Source of the DNA: Labilithrix luteola
GTDB taxonomy: Bacteria > Myxococcota_A > Polyangia > Polyangiales > Polyangiaceae
Direction: 5' to 3'
NCBI GenBank assembly: GCA_026225435.1
Contig: JAMFST010001456.1
Span: 1 to 5,074 of the forward strand
Length of the DNA stretch: 5,074 nt
Positions 1-5,074 of this stretch are shown here, piece after piece. A program made the position numbers and the translations under genes. Position 1 is the first letter of the stretch, and each line of letters begins with the position of its first letter. The notes below the pieces were generated by a model that worked only from the letters and a program-made list of their open reading frames with translations, made no database searches and was not told the origin of the DNA.

Positions 1-476
1 CGCCTGGTCCTCGACCGCGGCTCGCGCGACGTCCGCGTGCAATGCCGGTCATCTCCCCCGACGGCGTCGTCGGCTCGGTCATGCACGTCGCCGGCGACGC
101 GGTCGACGTCCAGCTCGCCGTCGACGCCGCCTTCACCGTCGACGTCGAGGACGAGCGCACCCACGCGCGCGGCTTCGTCCGCGGCACCGGCGACCCGGCC
201 CGCTACGCCTGCAAGGTCGAGGAGGTCGACGCCCGCGACGAGGTGGAGGTCGGCGACCTCTTCATCACCAGCGGCAAGGGCAAGTGGTTCCCCCGTGGCC
301 TCCCGGTCGCCCGCGTCACCAAGGTCCTCAAGCGCGAGCTCGGACGCGCCCAGGACGTCGAGGCGGTCCCCACGGTGAACTTCTCCCGCCTCGACGACGT
401 GCTCGTCATGGTGACCCCACCGGGCGACGAGACTGAGGCGGCCCCGCCGAAGACCACCGCGCGGGCGAGCAAGTGA
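1..476 (+). CDS. mreC: Rod shape-determining protein MreC, C-terminal part, 5' end outside window, apparent frameshift
   Basis: MreC is a bitopic inner-membrane protein whose periplasmic beta-barrel domains link MreB, MreD, RodA and PBP2 in the elongasome. Only the C-terminal periplasmic part is present; the N-terminal anchor and coiled coil lie upstream of the window. The reading frame ending in TGA at 474-476 contains MPVISPDGVVGSV from position 42, then GDLFITSGKGKWFPRGLPV, which matches the conserved 'DLvlTSG..g.fPkGlpVg.V' block, and a closing NFSRLDDVLVMV before a short Ala/Lys-rich tail. Bases 1-39 read RLVLDRGSRDVRV in frame 1, the expected MreC segment just before MPV, but the rest lies in frame 3. 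About one base therefore seems to be missing between 31 and 42. The ATG at 42 is the conserved internal Met of this motif, not a convincing start: no ribosome binding site precedes it. Family assignment is firm; whether the gene is intact is not. Confidence 0.88.
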   Translation, partial: PGPRPRLARRPRAMPVISPDGVVGSVMHVAGDAVDVQLAVDAAFTVDVEDERTHARGFVRGTGDPARYACKVEEVDARDEVEVGDLFITSGKGKWFPRGLPVARVTKVLKRELGRAQDVEAVPTVNFSRLDDVLVMVTPPGDETEAAPPKTTARASK

Positions 477-489
477 GCGCGCCGACCTC

Positions 490-1020
490 ATGAGGAACAC
501 GGCCTTCTTCCTCGCGGGGCTCGTCCTCCTGCTCCTCCAGGCGAACACCTTCCGCGTCCTCGGCTGGGTTCACGTCCCCGGGCTGGTCCCGTCGATCGTG
601 CTGCCGCTCATCATCTTCATGGGCGTGCACGAGTACTCGCTGGCGCGCGGTGCCGGCGTCGCCTTCCTCCTCGGCTACGCGACCGACCTCGTCGGCGTCG
701 CCCCGGTCGGCCTCTATACCTTCACCTACGTCGCGCTCTTCGCCATGGCCCGCGCCGCGAGCGTCCGGCTCGCCGCGCAGACCACGATGATGCAGGTCGT
801 CCTCGTGCTCGGGTTCACCCTGGTCCAGGACATCATGCTCCTCGTCCTGGTGGCCATCTTCGGCGGCAACCCCTGGGTTCCCCGCCAGCTCTACCCCATG
901 GTCCTGCCGCACGTCCTGGCGACCGCGGCCATCGCTCCCCTCGTCTTCCGTGGCGCCGAATGGCTCCACAACGCGACCAGCTCCGGCGCCCGCATGGACG
1001 CCGGGGGCGGTCGAGCGTAA
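490..1020 (+). CDS. mreD: Rod shape-determining protein MreD
   Basis: MreD is a small polytopic inner-membrane protein of the elongasome that works with MreC to connect cytoplasmic MreB to RodA/PBP2. The 176-residue product has the usual family length and is almost wholly hydrophobic. I see about six likely membrane segments, at roughly residues 4-22, 31-49, 54-71, 74-92, 100-124 and 135-153. The block AFLLGYATDLVGVAPVGLYT (about 58-77) matches the characteristic MreD stretch 'GfllGyl.Dl.s..plGlh.f'. The C-terminal ~20 residues are polar, Gly/Ala-rich and probably cytoplasmic. The start lies 13 bases after the mreC stop and is the first ATG in frame; no clear Shine-Dalgarno sequence precedes it, which suggests translational coupling to mreC (inference). 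MreD sequences diverge strongly, so the call rests on topology, this motif and the position between mreC and mrdA. Confidence 0.93.
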   Translation: MRNTAFFLAGLVLLLLQANTFRVLGWVHVPGLVPSIVLPLIIFMGVHEYSLARGAGVAFLLGYATDLVGVAPVGLYTFTYVALFAMARAASVRLAAQTTMMQVVLVLGFTLVQDIMLLVLVAIFGGNPWVPRQLYPMVLPHVLATAAIAPLVFRGAEWLHNATSSGARMDAGGGRA

Positions 1021-1031
1021 GCGGCCGACGC

Positions 1032-3116
1032 ATGGGCGAGCTGCTCGTATCGCGCCCCGACGTCGGGGAGTTCCGCCGGAGGTACAAGTGGATGGCGCTG
1101 GGCGCCTTCCTCGCCTTCTGCGCGGTCTGCGTGCGCCTCTTCCAGCTGCAGGTCGTCAGCGGCGCCGACTACGCGGCCATCGCCCACGAGAACATCGTCA
1201 AGCGCGTCTCCGTCGCCACCACCCGCGGCGTCATCCGCGACTCCTTCGGCAAGATCCTCGCGTCGAGCCGCCCGGCCTACAACGTCTACGTCATCCCTGG
1301 CCGCGCGATGCCCAGCGCGCGCCCCAAGCGCCGCAACGACGTCGAGAGCGAGCCGGACAGCTTCGGCAAGATCGTGGAGACCCTGCGGCTCAACCCCGAC
1401 GAGCGCACCCAGCTCGAGGCGAAGATGCGCGCCGCCTGCGAGTACGACGACGACCACTCGCCGTGCTGGCGCCCGGTCCTGGTGCGCGAGGACCTCCCGC
1501 GCGACATCGTCGCCGAGGTGAAGCAGCACCAGGCGGAGCTCGCCGGCGCGGACATCGTCGGCTCGCCCGTCCGCTACTACCCGTACAAGAACCTCGGCGC
1601 GCACCTCCTCGGCTACGTCGCCGAGATCGACGCCGACACCCTCGCCAAGTTCCGCCCGGCCGAGGATCCCCTTCCCGGCGCTCCCGAGCTCTCGGCCGAG
1701 GATCGCCAGAAGCTCAACCCCCTCGGCTACGAGCCGGGAGACAGCCTCGGCGCCACCGGCGTCGAGCGCTCCTGGGAGAGCCAGCTCCGCGGCCAGCGCG
1801 GCTGGGAGAAGCGCATCGTCGACGCGCGCGGCCGCTACCGCACCGGCCCCGAGGCCGATCGTCTCCTCGACGGCCCGCAATCGGGCGGCTCCCCGCGCCG
1901 GCAAGACCCCATCGCCGGCCGCGATCTGCGCCTCACCATCGACATCGAGCTCGAACAGGCGATCGAGAAGATCATGCGGGCGCACGCCGCCGGCGCGGTC
2001 GTGGTCACCGAGGCGCGCACCGGTCGCCTGCTGTCGCTCTATTCGAAGCCCGACTTCGACCCGAACGACCTGTCCGGCGGCGCCGGCAAGGCGCGCGTCC
2101 GCGAGCAGTTCGGCAAGATGTACGAAGATCCGCTCCGCCCCATGCTCGACAAGACCATGAGCGGCGCATTCCAGCCCGGCTCCACCTTCAAGGCCTTCAG
2201 CGCGCTCGCCGCCCTGGAGAACAAGATCGTCGACCCCGACGACCACGAGCGCTGCGACGGCTACGTCATCTTCGGCCGCCGCATCTTCCACTGCACCCAC
2301 GTGCACGGCCGCGTGAACATGCACGAGGCCATCGCCCAGAGCTGCAACAGCTACTTCTTCAAGCTGGCCATGCAGCCGGGCATGCTCGATGACATCTCGC
2401 GCATCGCCGGCCAGTTCGGCCTCGGCGAGAAGACCGGCCTGGGGGTCAACCCGGAGACCGCCGGCCGCATCCCCAACCGCGCCTGGTACGCACTCCGCTA
2501 CAAGGGGCAGTTCCGCATCGGCTTCACCCTCAACACCGCCATCGGCGAGGGCGACACGCTCGTCACCCCGCTGCAGCTCGCCCTCGCCTACGCGGCCATC
2601 GGCAACGGCGGCCAGCTGTGGATGCCCGAGCTGGTGCGCGCCGTCGAGACCAGCGACGGATCGGTCGTGCAGGAGTTCCCGCCGCGCATGCGCCACCAGG
2701 TGGAGGTCAACCCGGCCAACCTCGCGCGCGTGCAGGACGGCCTCTACGGCGTGGTCAATGACGGCGGCACGCACGCGGGCACCGCCTACGCCGTCCGCGA
2801 TCCGTCGCTCGAGATCTCCGGCAAGACCGGCACGGCGCAGACCGGCTATGTCGCCAAGGAGGGAACCTCGGCGAAGATGGCCTGGTACAACGCGCAGAAC
2901 CACGCCTGGTTCGCCTCGTACTACCCGGCGAAGAACCCGGAGATCTCCGTCGTCGTCATGGTGGAGCACGGCGGCGCCGGTCCCAAGGTCGCAGCCCCGC
3001 TCGCCGTCGAGGTGATCCGCGAGTACGCCCGCCTCCAGGCGGTGCGCGCGGGCAAGCCGGAGCCGAAGAACAGCAAGCCGATCCCCGAGAACCCCAAGCC
3101 GGGAAACCACCCATGA
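1032..3116 (+). CDS. mrdA: Penicillin-binding protein 2 (elongasome class B PBP, peptidoglycan DD-transpeptidase)
   Basis: PBP2 crosslinks stem peptides of new glycan strands during side-wall growth and activates its partner RodA. I place the start at the ATG at 1032 (694 residues). The in-frame ATG at 960 would overlap mreD by 61 bases and add a basic, unconserved leader. From the N-terminus: a short cytoplasmic head with RRRYK, one membrane anchor (about 20-37), then the pedestal domain with RGVIRDSFGKILASS (about 66-80) and PVRYYPYKNLGAHLLGYV (179-196), and GYEPGDSLGATGVE (232-245). The transpeptidase domain has all three catalytic motifs: S384-T-F-K387 in PGSTFK, S437-C-N439, and K598-T-G600 in GKTGTAQTG. 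S384 is the expected acyl-enzyme serine and beta-lactam target. Oddities are Ser in place of the usual Arg in 'RGxIxDRxG', a cysteine pair C136/C145 in the pedestal and another at C408/C421, and a Lys/Pro tail at 675-694. The product is slightly longer than E. coli PBP2 (633). mreD ends 11 bases upstream and rodA overlaps the stop, which favours PBP2 over the divisome paralogue FtsI. Confidence 0.96.
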   Translation: MGELLVSRPDVGEFRRRYKWMALGAFLAFCAVCVRLFQLQVVSGADYAAIAHENIVKRVSVATTRGVIRDSFGKILASSRPAYNVYVIPGRAMPSARPKRRNDVESEPDSFGKIVETLRLNPDERTQLEAKMRAACEYDDDHSPCWRPVLVREDLPRDIVAEVKQHQAELAGADIVGSPVRYYPYKNLGAHLLGYVAEIDADTLAKFRPAEDPLPGAPELSAEDRQKLNPLGYEPGDSLGATGVERSWESQLRGQRGWEKRIVDARGRYRTGPEADRLLDGPQSGGSPRRQDPIAGRDLRLTIDIELEQAIEKIMRAHAAGAVVVTEARTGRLLSLYSKPDFDPNDLSGGAGKARVREQFGKMYEDPLRPMLDKTMSGAFQPGSTFKAFSALAALENKIVDPDDHERCDGYVIFGRRIFHCTHVHGRVNMHEAIAQSCNSYFFKLAMQPGMLDDISRIAGQFGLGEKTGLGVNPETAGRIPNRAWYALRYKGQFRIGFTLNTAIGEGDTLVTPLQLALAYAAIGNGGQLWMPELVRAVETSDGSVVQEFPPRMRHQVEVNPANLARVQDGLYGVVNDGGTHAGTAYAVRDPSLEISGKTGTAQTGYVAKEGTSAKMAWYNAQNHAWFASYYPAKNPEISVVVMVEHGGAGPKVAAPLAVEVIREYARLQAVRAGKPEPKNSKPIPENPKPGNHP
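3054..3112 (+). repeat. Degenerate 21-base tandem repeat encoding the PBP2 tail
   Basis: The hexamer AAGCCG occurs at 3054, 3075 and 3096, exactly 21 bases apart and in frame. The encoded heptads are KPEPKNS, KPIPENP and KPGNHP, so the first two fit KPxPxNx and the third is incomplete. Units one and two agree at 14 of 21 bases by eye. The third unit runs to the rodA start and its GGGA (3101-3104) is the best candidate ribosome binding site for rodA. The repeat may have arisen by slippage; the tail lies beyond the conserved transpeptidase fold and would be a flexible periplasmic extension. Confidence 0.55.
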
Positions 3117-3121
3117 TGATG
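3101..3121 (+). promoter_or_regulatory. Coupled stop/start of mrdA and rodA with weak ribosome binding site and three tandem ATGs
   Basis: The mrdA stop TGA (3114-3116) lies inside ATGA, where the rodA ATG begins at 3113, a classic arrangement for translational coupling. Three consecutive in-frame ATG codons stand at 3113, 3116 and 3119. A GGGA at 3101-3104 lies 8 bases before the first one, the most usual spacing of the three, so I chose 3113. The choice changes the product by at most two residues. Coupling would help keep PBP2 and RodA, which act as a complex, at similar levels (inference). Confidence 0.6.
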
Positions 3122-4246
3122 GCCGGCTCGCGCTTCGGCTCGCCGCGCCTCTTCGGCCGCGCGCGCGATCACTTCGACTGGGTGCTCTTCCTCGTCGCCG
3201 CCATCCTCGCGGTCGTCGGCGTGGTGAACCTCTACTCGGCCACCAGCGTCGCCCGCGCCGCCCTCTCCGAGCTGTACATCCAGCAGGTGTACTGGCTGGT
3301 GCTCGGCGGCATCCTCGCCAGCGTCGTCGCCGCCATCGACTACCGCCACTACGAGCGCCTCGGCTACGCGCTCTACGCCGTCGGCATCGTCCTGCTCATG
3401 CTGGTGTTCGTCCTCGGCAAGGACATCCGCGGCAGCTCACGCTGGATTTCCATCGGGAGCTTCAGCTTCCAACCAAGCGAATTCATGAAGCTCTTCTTGG
3501 TCATCGCTCTCGCCAAGTACCTCCATGACGACCCCCGCGCCGAGGGGCGAAAGCTGAAGGATCTGGTCGTCCCAGCGCTGCTCGCCGGGTTGCCGATGGC
3601 GCTCGTCATGAAGCAGCCGGACCTCGGCACCGGGCTCATTCTCGGCCTCAGCTTCCTCAGCATCTGCGCGCTCATGCGCATCCAGAAGAAGACGCTCGCC
3701 TGGATCGTCGTGGTCAGCGCCGTCGGTCTGCCGGTGACGTGGAGCTACCTGCTCAAGGACTACCAGAAGCAGCGGGTCACCTCGTTCCTGAACCCGGAGG
3801 CGAACATCCTCGGCTCCAACTGGCACGCCCACAACGCGCGCATCGCCATCGGCAACGGCGGCTGGACCGGCCAGGGGTTCATGAAGGGGACGCAGAACCA
3901 GTTCAACTTCCTCCCCGACCAGCACTCCGACTTCCCCTTCGCCGTCTTCGCCGAGGACTGGGGCTTCGCCGGTTGCCTCGTGCTGGTCGCGCTCTACGGC
4001 TTCCTCGTCCTGTGGGCGCTGCGCATCGCCGCCACGGCCAAGGATCGCTTCGGCGCGGTCATCGCGGTCGGCGTCGGCAGCATCATCTTCTGGCACGCCT
4101 TCTTCAACCTCGGCATGGTCACCGGCATCCTCCCGGTGGTCGGCGTGACGCTCCCGCTCTTCTCGTCGGGCGGCTCCAGCGTGCTCACCATCCTCATGGG
4201 CATAGGGCTGCTCATGAACGTGTCCATGCGCCGGTATTACGTGTAG
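3113..4246 (+). CDS. rodA: Peptidoglycan glycosyltransferase RodA (SEDS family)
   Basis: RodA is the SEDS-family polymerase that builds glycan strands from lipid II at the periplasmic face of the inner membrane, in complex with PBP2, releasing undecaprenyl pyrophosphate. The 377-residue product has the family's length and about ten membrane segments, the first at about 22-41. Recognisable SEDS blocks are GSSRWISIGSFSFQPSEFMK (107-126), KQPDLGTGLIL (167-177), FLNPEANILGSNWHAHNARI (225-244), LPDQHSDFPFAVFAEDWGF (267-285) and LFSSGGSSVLTILMGIGLLM (349-368). D273 in HSDF corresponds by motif to the essential aspartate of the large periplasmic loop (D262 in E. coli and D255 in Thermus RodA, numbering from memory). 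The usual 'YHxxQSxIAIGSGG' reads WHAHNARIAIGNGG here, and the usual AEELG reads AEDWG. Its place directly after mrdA separates it from FtsW, which normally sits in the dcw division cluster. Confidence 0.95.
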   Translation: MMMAGSRFGSPRLFGRARDHFDWVLFLVAAILAVVGVVNLYSATSVARAALSELYIQQVYWLVLGGILASVVAAIDYRHYERLGYALYAVGIVLLMLVFVLGKDIRGSSRWISIGSFSFQPSEFMKLFLVIALAKYLHDDPRAEGRKLKDLVVPALLAGLPMALVMKQPDLGTGLILGLSFLSICALMRIQKKTLAWIVVVSAVGLPVTWSYLLKDYQKQRVTSFLNPEANILGSNWHAHNARIAIGNGGWTGQGFMKGTQNQFNFLPDQHSDFPFAVFAEDWGFAGCLVLVALYGFLVLWALRIAATAKDRFGAVIAVGVGSIIFWHAFFNLGMVTGILPVVGVTLPLFSSGGSSVLTILMGIGLLMNVSMRRYYV

Positions 4247-4251
4247 AGAGG
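4245..4251 (+). promoter_or_regulatory. Ribosome binding site of uppP overlapping the rodA stop
   Basis: AGAGAGG at 4245-4251 is a purine-rich Shine-Dalgarno-like sequence 5 bases before the uppP ATG at 4257, and it overlaps the rodA TAG (4244-4246). It is the strongest-looking ribosome binding site in the window; mreD and mrdA have none that I can recognise. It supports the ATG at 4257 as the uppP start and suggests uppP can be initiated independently while still lying on the rodA transcript. Confidence 0.6.
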
Positions 4252-4256
4252 CGCTC

Positions 4257-5060
4257 ATGCCGCCCTTCATCGCTGCCATCCTCGGCGTCGTCGAGGGGCT
4301 GACCGAGTTCTTGCCGGTCTCCTCGACCGGTCACCTCATCGTCGCCGACGCGCTCCTCTTCGGCGACAACCCGCCGGCTGGCAGCAAGGCGTTCGAGATC
4401 GTCATCCAGCTCGGCGCGCTGCTGGCGGTGGTGGTCCACTACCGCCGCCTCCTCGGCGAGCGCATCGCCGGTCTCTTCGCCCGCGACCCCCGCGCGATCA
4501 AGCTCGCGCTGAACCTGCTCATCGCCTTCGTGCCCGTCGCCGTCCTCGGCCTGCTCTTCCACAAGGCCATCAAGGCGCACCTCTTCGGCATGTTCCCGGT
4601 GGCCATCGCGCTCGTCGTCGGCGGCGTGGTGATGGTCGCGGTGGAGCGGCTCCGTCGCGGCCGCAAGGGGGAGGAAGGGCTCGACGCCGTCACCTGGCAG
4701 CGGGCCGCGCTCATCGGTCTCGGTCAGTGCGTCTCGCTCTTTCCTGGCTCTTCCCGCGCCATGTGCACCATCCTCACGGGCGAGCTCACCGGGCTGTCCA
4801 CCGGCACCGCGGCGGAGTTCTCGTTCCTCCTCGCGCTCCCCTCGCTCGGCGCCGCGACGGTGTTCGAGGGATGGAGCTCGCGCCACGAGCTCGTCGCCGG
4901 CGTGGGCGCGGTCAGCCTCGTCGTCGGCCTGGTCATCAGCTTCTTCGTCGCCTGGGCCGTGATCAGCGCGTTTCTCCGCTATCTCGAGCGCCGCGGGCTG
5001 GCGATCTTCGGCGTGTATTGCGTCATTGTCGGCCTCGCTTTGCTGTGGTTTCTTCGCTGA
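4257..5060 (+). CDS. uppP: Undecaprenyl-diphosphatase UppP (BacA family)
   Basis: UppP removes the terminal phosphate from undecaprenyl pyrophosphate at the periplasmic side of the inner membrane, regenerating the lipid carrier for peptidoglycan and other envelope polymers. Extra copies give bacitracin resistance in other bacteria, hence the synonym bacA. The 267-residue product is close to the E. coli length (273) and very hydrophobic. The first signature EGLTEFLPVSSTGH lies at 13-26, placing E13, E17, S23 and H26 opposite E. coli E17, E21, S27 and H30. The second is PGSSRAMCTI (163-172), with R167 opposite E. coli R174, followed by GTAAEFSFLLALP. The canonical second motif is PGxSRSGAT; here SGA is replaced by AMC, with the flanking Arg and Thr kept. 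The gene starts 10 bases after rodA behind a good ribosome binding site, so it is probably cotranscribed with the elongasome genes. Its N-terminus begins almost directly at the first membrane segment, as is normal for the family. Confidence 0.95.
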   Translation: MPPFIAAILGVVEGLTEFLPVSSTGHLIVADALLFGDNPPAGSKAFEIVIQLGALLAVVVHYRRLLGERIAGLFARDPRAIKLALNLLIAFVPVAVLGLLFHKAIKAHLFGMFPVAIALVVGGVVMVAVERLRRGRKGEEGLDAVTWQRAALIGLGQCVSLFPGSSRAMCTILTGELTGLSTGTAAEFSFLLALPSLGAATVFEGWSSRHELVAGVGAVSLVVGLVISFFVAWAVISAFLRYLERRGLAIFGVYCVIVGLALLWFLR

Positions 5061-5074
5061 TCTCGCGCCTCTGA

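Larger units (their letters stand above)
1..5060 (+). other. Probable elongasome operon mreC-mreD-mrdA-rodA-uppP
   Basis: Five same-strand genes are separated by 13, 11, -4 and 10 bases, with no space for terminators or internal promoters between them, so one transcript is likely. The promoter is not in the window; it probably lies before mreB or mreC. The order mreC-mreD-mrdA-rodA is widespread in rod-shaped Gram-negatives, while uppP as the next gene is less standard. No inverted repeat followed by a T-run is visible after uppP in the 14 bases available, so the operon may continue. Confidence 0.8.

Noticed and set aside
42..476. A complete short gene starting at the ATG at 42
   Set aside because: That Met is the internal Met of a conserved MreC motif, and bases 1-39 encode the preceding MreC residues in another frame, so a truncated and frameshifted MreC is the better reading.
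960..1031. Upstream ATG at 960 as the mrdA start
   Set aside because: It would add 24 Arg/Gly/Ser-rich residues inside mreD coding sequence. The start at 1032 gives a normal short cytoplasmic head before the membrane anchor.
950..2392. A 480-codon plus-strand open frame overlapping mreD and mrdA
   Set aside because: The product is an Arg/Pro/Ala-rich string typical of an out-of-frame reading of GC-rich coding DNA, and it is read through the true mrdA frame.
891..3110. A 739-codon open frame on the minus strand opposite mrdA
   Set aside because: Its translation is Ala/Val/Asp/Gly/Leu-rich with no recognisable domain, as expected opposite a GC-rich gene whose third positions are G or C. mrdA on the plus strand has all catalytic motifs, so this is a shadow.
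3437..4279. A 280-codon minus-strand open frame opposite rodA
   Set aside because: It is Glu/Asp/Ala/His-rich without domain structure and lies entirely opposite the well-supported rodA and the uppP start.
5061..5074. A terminator or regulatory site after uppP
   Set aside because: Only 14 bases remain and they show no inverted repeat or T-run.
1..5074. Mobile elements, RNA genes, CRISPR arrays or an accessory system
   Set aside because: Coding sequence fills nearly the entire window with core envelope genes; gaps are at most 13 bases and no terminal repeats, tRNA-like folds or repeat-spacer patterns were seen.

Overview
This window is one strand of closely packed cell-shape and peptidoglycan genes from a very GC-rich bacterium. 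Codons almost always end in C or G. All five genes read left to right: the 3' part of mreC, then mreD, mrdA (PBP2), rodA and uppP. GC-rich codon use and the order mreC-mreD-mrdA-rodA fit a rod-shaped Gram-negative such as a Myxococcota/'Deltaproteobacteria' lineage. That placement is an inference from style and protein flavour, not from a marker gene. mreB would be expected just upstream, outside the window.

Layout: positions 1-476 hold the C-terminal part of MreC, with an apparent one-base frameshift near 31-42. Positions 490-1020 are MreD and 1032-3116 are PBP2. RodA (3113-4246) overlaps the PBP2 stop by four bases (ATGA). UppP (4257-5060) starts 10 bases after rodA. Gaps are 13, 11, -4 and 10 bases, so there is no room for internal promoters or terminators between genes. 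The last 14 bases hold nothing recognisable.

How they work together: MreC and MreD are the membrane and periplasmic scaffold of the elongasome. RodA polymerises lipid II into glycan strands and releases undecaprenyl pyrophosphate (Und-PP). PBP2 crosslinks the strands and activates RodA. UppP dephosphorylates Und-PP so the carrier can be reused. The operon therefore encodes polymerase, crosslinker, scaffold and carrier recycling together.

I found no mobile element, RNA gene, CRISPR array or clearly new system. The points most worth a second look are the mreC frameshift, the coupling of uppP to rodA, a 21-base repeat encoding the PBP2 tail, and several local departures from family motifs in PBP2, RodA and UppP.
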